Shown piece after piece: positions 34,364-44,082 of a DNA stretch of 64,000 nt. The notes below the pieces were generated by a model, which saw only the letters and a list, made by a program, of their open reading frames with translations, had not been told where the DNA came from and ran no database searches. Source of the stretch: Desulfoscipio sp. XC116 (GTDB taxonomy: Bacteria; Bacillota; Desulfotomaculia; Desulfotomaculales; Desulfallaceae); NCBI RefSeq assembly GCF_039851975.1, contig NZ_CP156660.1:496001-560000 (forward strand), read 5' to 3'. The position numbers and the translations under genes were made by a program. Within the stretch, counting starts at the first letter, position 1. Every line of letters begins with the position of its first letter.

Positions 34364-35365
34364 ATGACTGCGGGGCGGGAAAAACACCTTTTAAGCCCCT
34401 TAATAGACCTTGTATTTAAAGCACTGTTTGCCCGGGAAGAACCAAGGAGCAGAATTATCCTCATTGATTTTCTAAACTCCCTGCTGGGTCTGCACAAAGA
34501 CAACAAAATAACCGCCATTACCCACTTGAACCCTTTTAGCTACAAGGAATTCAGAGGAGATAAAGGCTCCATCCTGGACATTAAAGTTATGACCCAGACC
34601 GGGGAAAGAATAAACATTGAAGTTCAGGTCAACGACGTCGACAACTTCCGCAAAAGAAGCTTATACTACTGGGCCAAGATGTACTCGGAAACCATCGCCG
34701 AATCCGAAACCTATGCCACCCTGAAGAAATCCATCGTAATCAACATCCTGGACTTTGATATCATCCATGAAACCGACAGATACCATACCCAATACAGCAT
34801 TTTAGAAAAGGACGACGGTTTTTTATTAGTAGAGGATTTGGAAATACACTATTTTGAACTTAAAAAATTCACCGCTCAGAGTAGACTGGGAGGAATGGAA
34901 TCGGTGGAAAAGTGGCTAACCTTTATGAAAGAAGCGGGTAAACCAGGTAGCGAAGAACTGCTCAAGGAATTGGCGAGCCAAAAGGAGGAATTGGCCATGG
35001 CTATGGAAATTCTGGGAGAAATAAGTGCCGATGAGAAATTGCGACAAGAAGCCTATGCTCGGGAGAAGGCCAGATTGGATGCCGTATCCAGAATCAAGTA
35101 TGCAGAGTTAAAAGGGATGGAAAAGGGCATTAAAGAGGGCATAGAAAAAGGTATGGAAAAAGGCATGGAAAAAGGTAAAGTTGAAGGCAAGGCTGAATTG
35201 CTGATTAAAATGGTTTCAAGACGGTTCGGTAGCCTGCCGGAAGAGTTGCAGGTATTAATGAAAAGAGCTGATGATAAGGTATTGGATTTAATTGGGGAGA
35301 AAATTTTCGATCTGCAGGCTCCTGATGATATTTTAAAATACTTAAAGAAAGAGCTTGGAAATTGA
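34364..35365 (+). CDS. Rpn/PD-(D/E)XK nuclease-family putative transposase
   Basis: The 333-residue protein opens LSPLIDLVFKALFAREEPRSRIILIDFLNSLLG, the standard start of the Rpn/PF12784 family (recombination-promoting nuclease). The nuclease core follows with the acidic residue in SILDIKVMT and the INIEVQV strand (E-x-Q). A Lys/Glu/Gly-rich repeat (KGMEKGIKEGIEKGMEKG, about 255-275) precedes a C-terminal helical end. ATG 34364 is the likely start; GTG 34355 is possible. These genes occur in multiple copies in genomes and are linked to DNA breakage and horizontal exchange. Confidence 0.85.
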   Translation: MTAGREKHLLSPLIDLVFKALFAREEPRSRIILIDFLNSLLGLHKDNKITAITHLNPFSYKEFRGDKGSILDIKVMTQTGERINIEVQVNDVDNFRKRSLYYWAKMYSETIAESETYATLKKSIVINILDFDIIHETDRYHTQYSILEKDDGFLLVEDLEIHYFELKKFTAQSRLGGMESVEKWLTFMKEAGKPGSEELLKELASQKEELAMAMEILGEISADEKLRQEAYAREKARLDAVSRIKYAELKGMEKGIKEGIEKGMEKGMEKGKVEGKAELLIKMVSRRFGSLPEELQVLMKRADDKVLDLIGEKIFDLQAPDDILKYLKKELGN

Positions 35366-35558
35366 AGGCATAAGCAGCTATTTCGGCATTTTAGTGGATG
35401 ATGACTCTACGGAACTGCATGATGCTGATGAAGAAAGAGGTATCGGTTTCCCTGTACTCGGCGCGATGCTGCTGGGGCTTTTTCTGCTGGCCGTGAATCT
35501 GGGGAGCATACAGGCGTCTCTATCGGCAATAGTGAGTTTAATAGGCAAGTTTTTGTGA
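35355..35558 (+). CDS. Doubtful small membrane ORF, 67 codons
   Basis: A TTG start within the end of the Rpn gene opens a frame with an acidic N-terminal half and a hydrophobic run (PVLGAMLLGLFLLAVNLGSI), stopping inside the 109-bp duplicated segment at 35510. No ribosome site is convincing. It may be a broken piece of a membrane-protein gene related to the remains at 32983. Confidence 0.2.
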   Translation: MEIEGISSYFGILVDDDSTELHDADEERGIGFPVLGAMLLGLFLLAVNLGSIQASLSAIVSLIGKFL

Positions 35559-35618
35559 AAAACTGCCGGATCACGTGGTGTTCACCATGTCCCTGTTGGT
35601 GCCGGCTTTTGTTATCCC
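35510..35618 (+). repeat. 109-bp duplicated segment, copy 2
   Basis: Near-identical to 32983-33090; see that entry. It lies between the Rpn gene and the TraB terminator. Confidence 0.75.
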
Positions 35619-35629
35619 GGTCGCTTGGC

Positions 35630-35660
35630 AAAAAGCGGGGCCCGATTAAGGTGCCCCGCT
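35630..35660 (-). terminator. Terminator of the TraB-family gene
   Basis: AGCGGGGC and GCCCCGCT pair; read leftward the stem is followed by TTTTTGCC. Confidence 0.75.
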
Positions 35661-35677
35661 TATATATTCTGCAGTAT

Positions 35678-36868
35678 TTAAAAAAAAGTACTAAAAAACA
35701 GTCTGAGCACATCCGCTCCCCCGATATAAGTGCCCAAGGAGCTTCCAATATTGGCGAGAACCACCACTAGAAGGACATGAGTTACTTTATTGCGCCAAAA
35801 GCCCTTGAGGGAACAAATATCCTCGGATATGGTTTCAAAATCTTGCACATTTGGCTTTCTGATAAAAGCCTCGGTGAGACCGGCAAACCATCCCGCCGCC
35901 AGCATGGGATTCAGGGAAGTTATAGGTGCGGCAACCAGGGCCGTCAATACACTTAAAGGGTGGCCGAAGGCAATTAAAGCACCCAGTGCGGATAACGTAC
36001 CGTGCCAGAGAACCCAGCTTAACAGTTGATCAATCCCTGCGGACCTATCCACGGAGAATGTAGAAATAATGATCGCCATTATCACCAGCGGGATGCCCCA
36101 GCCGATAATTTTATTAATTATGGGAGCCGGCGCAACCAGTGACAGTTGAGTCAGATCGTGATCATGATGAAGTTCTTTTTTAATGCCGGGTACGTGGCCG
36201 GCCCCCAATACCGCCACTATCTTGTTCCCCGAGGCTGTTTTTATTTTCTCTGCCAGGTACTGGTCTCTTTCATCGATCAATACAGACTTAAACTTGGGTG
36301 AAACCCGGGATAGCTCGTTTAACGCCGCGGTTAACATGTCCTGGCTTTTTATTTTCTCCAGTTCTTCTTCGCTTATTTCTTCCTTGTCAAACATGGATAA
36401 GATAATTTGGAATAGTAGTTTCATCTTTCCCCAGAAGCTTACACTCCGCCATAACCGGAGCATGGTGGTGTGAATTTCCCGGTCGGCCAGACACAGGGAT
36501 GCGCCAACTTCATCGGCTGACGTAATACCTTGAATCATTTCCTGACCGGGTTGAACCCCAAACTGCTGAGCCAGTCTTTTCTGGTAGGAAGACAGCATTA
36601 AATTAACCAGCAGCAACAGGGCTTTGCCATCTTTAATAATTTTAAAAATGTCTGTGTTTTTCCACCTATCGGCATCGGTAATGGATTGGTACCGGGGCTG
36701 GCATAACTCTACGCAAACGGTATTGGGTTTTTCCGACTGGATAACTTCTTTAACCTCATCGACACTCTTTGGGGAAACATGGGCCGTACCGATAAGGATT
36801 ATTTCCCTGCCGCTCAGTTCTATGCGGTGTACGTTGTCACTGTCAGTGCTCAAATAATCACTTCCCAA
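35678..36868 (-). CDS. TraB/PrgY-family membrane protein
   Basis: The 396-residue protein has the TraB-type N-terminal domain with GTAHVSPKSVDEVKE (about 27-41), CVELCQPRY and GAGHVPGIKKEL, which carry the conserved His and Glu residues proposed to form a metalloprotease-like or metal-binding site. The C-terminal third has four membrane helices. PrgY of Enterococcus, in this family, restrains peptide-pheromone signalling; for most members the role is unknown. The start is uncertain: TTG 36868 or TTG 36853, the latter after GGGAAGTG. It is transcribed alone. Confidence 0.85.
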   Translation of the reverse strand: MGSDYLSTDSDNVHRIELSGREIILIGTAHVSPKSVDEVKEVIQSEKPNTVCVELCQPRYQSITDADRWKNTDIFKIIKDGKALLLLVNLMLSSYQKRLAQQFGVQPGQEMIQGITSADEVGASLCLADREIHTTMLRLWRSVSFWGKMKLLFQIILSMFDKEEISEEELEKIKSQDMLTAALNELSRVSPKFKSVLIDERDQYLAEKIKTASGNKIVAVLGAGHVPGIKKELHHDHDLTQLSLVAPAPIINKIIGWGIPLVIMAIIISTFSVDRSAGIDQLLSWVLWHGTLSALGALIAFGHPLSVLTALVAAPITSLNPMLAAGWFAGLTEAFIRKPNVQDFETISEDICSLKGFWRNKVTHVLLVVVLANIGSSLGTYIGGADVLRLFFSTFF

Positions 36869-37374
36869 AGTCGTATTTATGGTGAAACAACTATAATAAT
36901 ATCATATTTGCGGATTATTGCTATAACGATGCTTAAAAATTAACGAAATCAATGTCTGGCTTGATGATCTTGGTTATTATGAACCAATGAGCATAGGGGA
37001 GGCGGTAAAAGGTGACAGGGCAAATAAAAGCTTTAGTTGATCGGATGATTATATTCGGCATATTTATCAATCGGATGATGAATATGCCGATGACGAATAT
37101 GCAACTGAAGTGATTTTTGTCACTGCATTGACCGGTGGATTGAGGGCCGGCAGCCCGATGTTGGCGACCGGGCCGGGACGGTGATTTGTTGGATTGGGGT
37201 GAACGTAATCATGTGGACGCCCGGAGGATAGAAGCACCGCAGTCTCTAATGGTGTTGCCGGGAGATTTCGGACCTTGCTTAAATTTGGGGGACTGTCTGT
37301 TTTAAGGGATTTTGGGAAGGGCCTTCCGGTCCTTCCCAAAGACTTCACCATTTTGGTCCGCCGTTCCCGGCGGG
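36869..37374. other. 506-bp intergenic region without a supported gene
   Basis: It holds the promoter of the TraB-family gene on its left. A hairpin TTGGGAAGG/CCTTCCCAA (about 37314-37343) near its right edge may close the leftward VanW operon, though no clear T-run follows. Short frames here show no family or ribosome site. Confidence 0.5.
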
Positions 37375-38727
37375 TTACTTGCTGGGATTGGACCCTTCGG
37401 TGCCTACTAAGATTACCTTGCTTTCGGGTGGATAATAATCCCTGGTTATTAATTGCCTGGTTTCGCCAAGAGGACCTTTGATCACTTTATAAACAAAAGC
37501 CACATAGCCCCGCCTTCCCGGGCTTTGCAGCACCTGAGTGCCCTGGGGCAGACCGGGTTCCTGATGAATTAAGGTTTCGGGGGTAACAATCTGAATATTT
37601 GTATCAATATCAATGCGTGGTTCATTATCGTTCATTACGCCCCAAATCTTAACCTGCAGTTTGCGGTTCATAAGAGTTCCGGTAACGAATACCGGATAGT
37701 CGCGGTTATTGCGGAAACGCAAGTCTATTTGCCCGTCCACAACCGTTGCATCCAGACCGGGGGGTACATAGCCTACCGGCCTGGTGTGAGGCTGACGTTC
37801 CATTATCTCCAGGTTCGCTGTCAGCAGTGCGTTGTATAGGGTGGTCGATACCTGGCAGACTCCACCGCCCAATCCCGTTATAGTTTTGGAACCATCTATA
37901 ACGGGAGCGTTTTTAAAGCCGTTTTCGGCCGATCTTTCGCCGATTCGCTCATTAAATGAGAATATCTCATCCGGTTTAACAAGCGTATTGTGCAAAGCAT
38001 TGACGGCCAAAGTAATATTAGCGGTACGGTCTGTCTGGGTTGGGTTTAATTCAGTCTCGCATTCACCCAGTATATTACGAAGCGGTTCTAAATCTTTTGC
38101 GGCAGCCGGTGCCTTCTTTGGGACAATAATTGCCTGAATGCTGTCGGGTAAAGGTGGTGTTATAGCATCTATCTGTCGCATTGTAGCAGGTATGTTTAGA
38201 AACTGCCCGTTTTTTTCAGGCACCAGCATGCGCTCGTTTTCGTTGCCGATCAGCGTGGCACTCAAGGGTATCACGTCGACCGAACTTTTCAGCTCTTCCA
38301 ACCGATTCGCCATTTTATCATGGTTGAATTGAAATGTTAGGGGGATATCATGTAACCCCGCCAGCAGCGCCAGTTCGGTGAGCTTCCCAGTCAATCCCGT
38401 GGCTTGCTTTTTAAGATCAAGCGCTTCTTCGATGGCGTGATCGTAGTTCAGTTCAGCATCCACGGACTCGGGTCTTACGCTGATGTTCTTTTCGCCTGCC
38501 TGTATAACCAGCGGAACTTCGAGTCCATTATTAAAAGTCTCTCTTAAAAGTTTTTCGGTTTGCTGCCTGGTAAGGCCGCCCACGGGCACCCCGTTTATTT
38601 TTATTCCCCGGGGAATACCCCGGTCATTCCGATAATCATTTAGCGCCAGCCAGGCGGTTAGTGTCAATACTGTTTGTGCGCAGATTAAGGCTGCAATGAT
38701 GCCGGATTTTAGATATGCTGTCCGCAT
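37375..38727 (-). CDS. VanW-family cell-envelope protein
   Basis: The 450-residue protein has an N-terminal membrane anchor (about 9-30), a peptidoglycan-binding-like domain PF12229 (about 45-180, GVPVGGLTRQQTEKLL) and the VanW domain (about 215-380) with SFNERIGERSAENGF, GLGGGVCQVSTTLYNA and the DLRFRNN strand. It is expected outside the membrane acting on the cell wall; the biochemical role is unknown. It is the third gene of a leftward operon with the Pro-Glu-rich TPR protein and the PRC-barrel protein. Confidence 0.88.
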   Translation of the reverse strand: MRTAYLKSGIIAALICAQTVLTLTAWLALNDYRNDRGIPRGIKINGVPVGGLTRQQTEKLLRETFNNGLEVPLVIQAGEKNISVRPESVDAELNYDHAIEEALDLKKQATGLTGKLTELALLAGLHDIPLTFQFNHDKMANRLEELKSSVDVIPLSATLIGNENERMLVPEKNGQFLNIPATMRQIDAITPPLPDSIQAIIVPKKAPAAAKDLEPLRNILGECETELNPTQTDRTANITLAVNALHNTLVKPDEIFSFNERIGERSAENGFKNAPVIDGSKTITGLGGGVCQVSTTLYNALLTANLEIMERQPHTRPVGYVPPGLDATVVDGQIDLRFRNNRDYPVFVTGTLMNRKLQVKIWGVMNDNEPRIDIDTNIQIVTPETLIHQEPGLPQGTQVLQSPGRRGYVAFVYKVIKGPLGETRQLITRDYYPPESKVILVGTEGSNPSK

Positions 38728-38738
38728 GAAATCACTGA

Positions 38739-39536
38739 TTATTCCACGAACATAGTTAATTCAACGTATTTGTCAGCCTTTAAAGCGTGTTCGATAATAT
38801 CTTCTGTTATTGTCGCGCCTTCGGTGATTATAATGTTGCCTTTGGCATCGACAATCGTTTTGCCGGCTTTTTTACCGGTTAGATACTGGCGCTGTTTCTC
38901 ACTGAACAGTTCCAGCGGGTCCTTTTCTCCAAGCGGCTCGTCATTATCCTGTGTGTTAATCGTTGAGCCGGTAACAGCATCCTGATTTATATCCACCGGG
39001 GGTGAGGTGGTAAGGTTATCGGCTTGGGGCTGCCCTGGGCCGGGTTCCTTTTTCAGAGATGTATCGGTGTTTTCGGTTACTACTAGGTATTTGTGGCCGA
39101 AAGTAATTATTTGGTCTGCCGGAATTATGCCGATCGGTTCAGTGCCATCCCGGGGTACTAACTCACATCCGGTAATTTTGCCGGACGGCTGAGTAAAGAA
39201 TAATTCCGATACTGTACCCAGCAGTCGTCCGTCCCTGGTCATTACGCTCGAGTTTAAAACCTTTGTTTCTTCTTGCAATAGTTTGACAGCCTGACTGAAC
39301 TGGGAGACAGGTTTTACATTAGCCGCCTTTTCAGTGGTTAACGCGTTCGCACCGATGGCGGTAACATCACTGAAAGCAATACATTTTTTCTCAAGGAACC
39401 ATTGATCGCCATTCAAAAGCAGATATTCGATTCTACCCTCAGCCGGGTTGATAACTGTCGAATAAGCTTGGGCAACGAAATCTCCCTCATTTACGGCAAG
39501 CACCGGTAAACCTATTAGATCCTTTGTCTTCTTCAT
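38739..39536 (-). CDS. PRC-barrel domain protein
   Basis: The 265-residue protein has two PRC-barrel domains: about 5-75 (LIGLPVLAVNEGDFVAQAYSTVINP) and about 92-160 (VMTRDGRLLGTVSELFF, IIPADQIITFG). A low-complexity linker rich in Asp, Thr and Pro (about 165-210) leads to a short C-terminal domain (KKAGKTIVDAKGNIIITEGATI) resembling the hinge of polymer-associated proteins. PRC barrels commonly anchor envelope or cell-cycle factors. It lies 11 bases upstream of vanW and 15 bases downstream of the TPR gene. Function is not assignable. Confidence 0.75.
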   Translation of the reverse strand: MKKTKDLIGLPVLAVNEGDFVAQAYSTVINPAEGRIEYLLLNGDQWFLEKKCIAFSDVTAIGANALTTEKAANVKPVSQFSQAVKLLQEETKVLNSSVMTRDGRLLGTVSELFFTQPSGKITGCELVPRDGTEPIGIIPADQIITFGHKYLVVTENTDTSLKKEPGPGQPQADNLTTSPPVDINQDAVTGSTINTQDNDEPLGEKDPLELFSEKQRQYLTGKKAGKTIVDAKGNIIITEGATITEDIIEHALKADKYVELTMFVE

Positions 39537-39551
39537 GTTTTTACCCCCTTC

Positions 39552-40778
39552 TTAATGTGACTCTTGCAGCTGATTAATTTTTAGTTCTAACTTTTCAACT
39601 TTTTCTCCATCTAAATCGGCACGCCGGCTTTTTATTAATGTGTTCAGAATTTCTGTCGCCTGCCAGAACTGGCCCGCTTCCCGGTAAATTTCACTAACCT
39701 CTACCGCCAGCAGTAGGGCCAGTTTGGTGTTGGGCCGCATTTGCAGCGCTTTTAGAAAGGTGGTTGCCGCGCCTAAATAATCACCGTTCTGTTTACTGGC
39801 GAAACCCAGTTCTATAAACCGGTTTAAATCTGTTCGATTAGTTTCAACCCTATCGGAATCGGGTTCCGTCACTTCATCAGCGGGTTCCGTCACCTCACCG
39901 GGTGAAAAATCTTGATGCCGATGGTTAGTTTGCGGAGGGGTATTCTTATTCTTGTCATATGTAAAAACGGCCGCTGGTTCGAATGCAGGCTCAGGTACAG
40001 GCACGGGCTCAAGTACAGGCTCAGGTGTAGACTCAGGCTCAAGTACAGGTACAGGCTCAGGCATAGGTGCAAGCTCAAGTACAGGCACGGGCACAGACTC
40101 GGGCACAGGCTCAGGCATAGGTCCGAGCTCGGGATCAGGTTTTATTTCCATGACCGGCGGTTCCGGTTTTTTAACATGCCCGCTCAAATCGGGGTTGTCG
40201 GGTAAGCCGTTTTTCTCCTCTGTTACACCTGGAAGCGAATCCGTAATTTCAAGCAGCGGGTGTATAAGTTCGGACTTGGTTGCGGACGTTTCCTTGTTTT
40301 TAGCCGCTGTGGCTTCCGGTTCTGTTTCTGGCTCTATAGTGGGGATTGAAACTTGTTCGATCTGTGCGCACATCACATTTGCTGTGCTTTGTTCAAACTG
40401 CTCGTATGCAGTTGCTGTTGTTGCCGTTTCAAGCAACGGTACTTCGTTGGCAGTTTTTAAGTCGCTCGTTTGCTCTTCTTTGCTATCCGGATGATTTGTT
40501 GGCGCAGCGTTTAATTTTAGGGCAAGGCATTTTTTATTAACTAAAGTTAACAGCACTGAGCAGAAAAGAATAATAAAAATAAATGTTATTACTAGTTGAG
40601 GGTAATCCAGAATAACTATCAGATAAGGAAAAGCTATTGCGCATAAAAAAGCAACCAGTACCGTCATTAATAGTACCGGCGTCGTAATGGCGATTTTATG
40701 CCGCATTGAAAACAACAGGCACATAAAAAGCAAATTAATTAGAGCAACAGTAAGAACGAAAGAGAACATGTAGTTCAT
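39552..40778 (-). CDS. Membrane protein with Pro-Glu repeats and a TPR C-terminus
   Basis: The 408-residue protein has three N-terminal helices (about 4-24, 30-52, 55-82), then a long acidic, proline-rich cytoplasmic or periplasmic region with tandem EPVPEP-type repeats (about 213-265). A C-terminal tetratricopeptide-like domain follows (about 320-400, NRFIELGFASKQNGDYLGAATTFLKAL). It is first in the operon with the PRC-barrel and VanW genes and probably acts as a scaffold for envelope proteins. No homologous named family is recognised. Confidence 0.65.
   Translation of the reverse strand: MNYMFSFVLTVALINLLFMCLLFSMRHKIAITTPVLLMTVLVAFLCAIAFPYLIVILDYPQLVITFIFIILFCSVLLTLVNKKCLALKLNAAPTNHPDSKEEQTSDLKTANEVPLLETATTATAYEQFEQSTANVMCAQIEQVSIPTIEPETEPEATAAKNKETSATKSELIHPLLEITDSLPGVTEEKNGLPDNPDLSGHVKKPEPPVMEIKPDPELGPMPEPVPESVPVPVLELAPMPEPVPVLEPESTPEPVLEPVPVPEPAFEPAAVFTYDKNKNTPPQTNHRHQDFSPGEVTEPADEVTEPDSDRVETNRTDLNRFIELGFASKQNGDYLGAATTFLKALQMRPNTKLALLLAVEVSEIYREAGQFWQATEILNTLIKSRRADLDGEKVEKLELKINQLQESH
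39985..40140 (-). repeat. Imperfect tandem repeats coding for Pro-Glu
   Basis: Six- and twelve-base units of the type GGCTCAGGTACA are repeated about twenty times and encode the EP/VP repeats of the protein at 39552. They are coding repeats, prone to length change. Confidence 0.75.
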
Positions 40779-41031
40779 CTCCGATTGCAGGTTTTAATTA
40801 TTTTTCGACCTAATGAGCAATTTTTCCTCTAAAAGCATTAAAATCTTTATTATGTATAACCTGCCTGTTTACAAAAACGGAAGTGGCCGGATTGGGAACC
40901 TTATGACAACACGGGGCAAAAGTTAAGCTATATAAATGTTCAAACTCTATTAATGAAAATATCGGTATAAACGATATTTTATTGAGAAAGCTTGGGTAAC
41001 TATTATAAGAAAAGGAAGGGAAATCACGACC

Positions 41032-41071
41032 AAAAAGTGCCGGGCGAGGCTTGACCCCGACCCGGCACTTT
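41032..41071 (-). terminator. Terminator of glpX
   Basis: AAAGTGCCGGG and CCCGGCACTTT form an 11-bp stem; read leftward it ends in TTTTTGG. The space 40779-41031 holds the promoter of the TPR operon and no gene. Confidence 0.85.
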
Positions 41072-41095
41072 GCAAATGATCGTTACTTTCTTTGG

Positions 41096-42073
41096 TTACT
41101 TTTCCTTGATCAGTGAGTAATGCGGCTTATACCTCAGGTTATGTACCGTGTTGATAAAGCGTACCGTGCGGCTCTTGGCCCGCATTACCAGCGAGTAAGT
41201 TTCAGCCAGTTCGCCGCCCTTGAAGCGAACTCCCTTGAGCAACTCGCCATCGGTGACACCGGTGGCTGCGAATATGGCATCGTCCCCGCGCACCAGGTCG
41301 TCCATGGTTAAAATGCGGTTGGGGTCTTCAACGCCCATACTCAGGCAGCGCCGGTATTCACTGTCATCCTCGGGTACCAGCCGGGCCTGCATTTCACCGC
41401 CCAGACATTTAAGTGCCGCGGCGGCAATTACTCCTTCGGGGGCGCCGCCGATGCCGGCGCAAATATCAATGCCGGTGTCGTCAAAGGCGGTGGCCAGTGC
41501 TGAAGCCACGTCACCGTCGCCAATGAGGCGCACCCGGGCTCCCGCTTTGCGTACCGCATCAATTAACTTTTGGTGCCGGGGACGGTCCAGGATCATTACC
41601 GTACAGTCAACGATGCGCTTGTTGTTGACTTTGGCTACAGTCTCCAAAGTTTTTTCGATAGGATCATCAAGGTTGATTTTACCGGCGGCCCGTGGTCCCA
41701 CGGCCAGTTTATGCATATACATATCCGGGGCGTGCAGCAGATTGCCTTTATCGGCAATAGCAATTACCGACATGGCGTTGGGCAGTCCTTTAGCCAATAT
41801 GTTGGTGCCTTCCAGCGGGTCCACTGCAACATCCACCTCGGGGGTGGGGGAGTTGCCTACTTTTTCGCCGATATATAGCATGGGAGCTTCGTCCATTTCA
41901 CCTTCTCCAATTACCACGGTACCATTCAAGCATACTGAATCGAACATGGTGCGCATAGCGTTGGTGGCGGCTCCGTCAGCCTCGTTTTTGCGCCCGCGGC
42001 CCATCCATTGGGCGGAAGCCAGGGCGGCCATTTCGGTAACGCGCACCAATTCCAGCGTCAGTTCTCTTTCCAT
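41096..42073 (-). CDS. glpX: Class II fructose-1,6-bisphosphatase
   Basis: The 325-residue protein matches Glp[18 protein letters not shown] (about 25-41), [18 protein letters not shown] (metal ligands) and [12 protein letters not shown], plus [20 protein letters not shown]. It hydrolyses fructose-1,6-bisphosphate to fructose-6-phosphate in gluconeogenesis, in the cytoplasm. Length is normal. The ATG has AAAGGAG ten bases upstream. It is monocistronic, divergent from argH. Confidence 0.96.
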   Translation of the reverse strand: MERELTLELVRVTEMAALASAQWMGRGRKNEADGAATNAMRTMFDSVCLNGTVVIGEGEMDEAPMLYIGEKVGNSPTPEVDVAVDPLEGTNILAKGLPNAMSVIAIADKGNLLHAPDMYMHKLAVGPRAAGKINLDDPIEKTLETVAKVNNKRIVDCTVMILDRPRHQKLIDAVRKAGARVRLIGDGDVASALATAFDDTGIDICAGIGGAPEGVIAAAALKCLGGEMQARLVPEDDSEYRRCLSMGVEDPNRILTMDDLVRGDDAIFAATGVTDGELLKGVRFKGGELAETYSLVMRAKSRTVRFINTVHNLRYKPHYSLIKEK

Positions 42074-42540
42074 AAATGCTCGTCTCCTTTGTTAATAAAC
42101 TGTTTAATTGATTTTATTTTAACATATTTAAACGCTAATTGGTTATATAGTATAACGTTTTTTTAAATAAGAGCCTAATATTTTGCATCCTTAAGGCCCG
42201 GTCGGGGGCATCTGGCTGTTAAATAAGGCATTGTAGGTTATAATTAATTATAATTACCCGCTGCCTGCCTTTGCAAGATGCAAAAGCCAATCGGTTGACA
42301 TATATTTATATGCGCCGCCGTGGCGATCGTTTGGGAGTCTATTCAAGCAGCTTATTTTGCAAAAAGTATATTAACAGTTAAGGCAAAATATACGGGTTGG
42401 GCTGATTATTTTTTTCGACCTTTTTCCAACTCCGGCATGACCGTGTTATAATATTTTAGCATGAATCTTGGTAAAATGAAGCAGCGGCGGCGAATAAAGC
42501 TTTCTTGCCGCTAAAAGTTAATTTAAAAGAGGTGGATTTA
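42074..42540. promoter_or_regulatory. Divergent glpX-argH intergenic region with an argH promoter
   Basis: A candidate sigma-A promoter for argH is TTTCCA (42423-42428), 18 bases, TATAAT (42447-42452). The glpX side is very AT-rich. No ARG-box or leader structure was recognised. Confidence 0.5.
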
Positions 42541-43929
42541 ATGGCCAAGCTATGGAGCGGGCGGTTTCAAAAGGAGACGGACCGGCTGGTGGACGACTTT
42601 CATTCTTCCATTTCCTTTGATAGCCGTCTTTATAAATATGATATTACCGGCAGCATTGCTCATGCTAAAATGCTGGCGCAGGCGGGCATTATCAGTCACG
42701 GGGATGCCGATGCCATTGTCGGTGGCCTGTCGGACATACTGGCCGATATCGAAGCGGGCCGGGTGGCGTTTTCCGTGGCCGCCGAGGACATTCATATGAA
42801 TGTGGAGCAATTATTAATAGAAAGCATTGGTGATGTGGGCAAAAAACTGCATACTGCCCGCAGCCGCAATGACCAGGTGGCGCTTGACGTGCGCATGTAT
42901 CTGCGTGATGAGCTGGACACGGTAAGGCGACTGCTGGCCGAGCTTGTGGCTGTACTGCTGGATATGGCGGAAAAACACCTGGATACCGTAATGCCCGGCT
43001 ATACGCACCTGCAAAGGGCCCAGCCGGTTACTCTTGCCCATCACCTGCTCGCTTACTGCCAGATGTTCGGGCGGGATATGGACCGTTTGGCGGATTGCCG
43101 CCGGCGGGTAAATGTACTGCCTTTGGGGGCCGGGGCGCTGGCCGGTACCACCTTTCCCCTGGACCGGGAGTATGTGGCCCGGGAGCTGGGCTTTGACGCT
43201 GTTACGGAGAACAGTCTGGATGCGGTGAGCGACCGGGATTTTGCCGTGGAATTTGCCGCCGCCGCATCCCTTATCATGGTGCACTTGAGCCGCTTTTGCG
43301 AGGAAATAATTCTCTGGTCCTCGGCGGAATTTGGCTTTATCGAGCTGGATGATGCCTATAGCACGGGGAGCAGTATGATGCCCCAGAAAAAGAACCCGGA
43401 TGTGGCGGAGCTGATTCGCGGTAAGAGCGGCCGGGTATTTGGGGATTTGACCGCTCTTTTAACTATGCTGAAGGGGCTTCCGCTGGCCTATAACAAGGAT
43501 ATGCAGGAGGATAAGGAAGCTCTGTTTGACACGGTGGATACCGTGCGGAAGTGTTTGTTGATTTTCCGGCCCCTGGTGGCTACCATGCGAGTTAAAAAGG
43601 AAGACATGTCCCGTGCGGCCCGGGGTGGGTTTACCAATGCCACCGATCTGGCCGATTATCTGGTCCAGTGTGATGTGCCTTTCCGGGAGGCCCATGCCAT
43701 TGTGGGGCGGGCGGTAGCTTACTGCCTGGAACATAAAAAATCTTTGGACGAGTTGAGCCTGGAGGAATTGCGCGGCTTTTCCCCATCCATTAACGGGGAT
43801 GTCTATGCGGCCATTGATGTGGCTCATTGCGTTGCGGCCCGCAGTGTTATGGGCGGCCCCGCTCCCGGGGCGGTGCGGAAAGCTATTCGGGCGGCCCGGG
43901 AGCGGCTTCAAGTTGTTGTGCCGAAGTGA
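42541..43929 (+). CDS. argH: Argininosuccinate lyase
   Basis: The 462-residue protein shows the fumarase/aspartase superfamily signature [18 protein letters not shown] (about 279-296, with the catalytic Ser loop) and typical openings [14 protein letters not shown] and [13 protein letters not shown]. It splits argininosuccinate to arginine and fumarate. ATG 42541 is chosen for AGAGGTGG and the canonical N-terminus; the frame is open 12 codons further. It stands alone, without argG or other arg genes in the window. Confidence 0.96.
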   Translation: MAKLWSGRFQKETDRLVDDFHSSISFDSRLYKYDITGSIAHAKMLAQAGIISHGDADAIVGGLSDILADIEAGRVAFSVAAEDIHMNVEQLLIESIGDVGKKLHTARSRNDQVALDVRMYLRDELDTVRRLLAELVAVLLDMAEKHLDTVMPGYTHLQRAQPVTLAHHLLAYCQMFGRDMDRLADCRRRVNVLPLGAGALAGTTFPLDREYVARELGFDAVTENSLDAVSDRDFAVEFAAAASLIMVHLSRFCEEIILWSSAEFGFIELDDAYSTGSSMMPQKKNPDVAELIRGKSGRVFGDLTALLTMLKGLPLAYNKDMQEDKEALFDTVDTVRKCLLIFRPLVATMRVKKEDMSRAARGGFTNATDLADYLVQCDVPFREAHAIVGRAVAYCLEHKKSLDELSLEELRGFSPSINGDVYAAIDVAHCVAARSVMGGPAPGAVRKAIRAARERLQVVVPK

Positions 43930-44082
43930 ATTGTTGCCTAAGCTGAACGATTAAGTTTCCATGTAGCTTTGGATGTCGTGTTATAGCTATTGGCATCTTT
44001 GCGTTCTTGTGCCATAATGAGTGGATTAGTTATCATATTTAGACATGTTGATATTCACGTTAACACTAAGGAAGGTATACTT

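Noticed and set aside
39985-40140. Short tandem repeats resembling a CRISPR-like or satellite array
   Set aside because: The units are six to twelve bases, lack spacers and encode Pro-Glu repeats in a long open frame.
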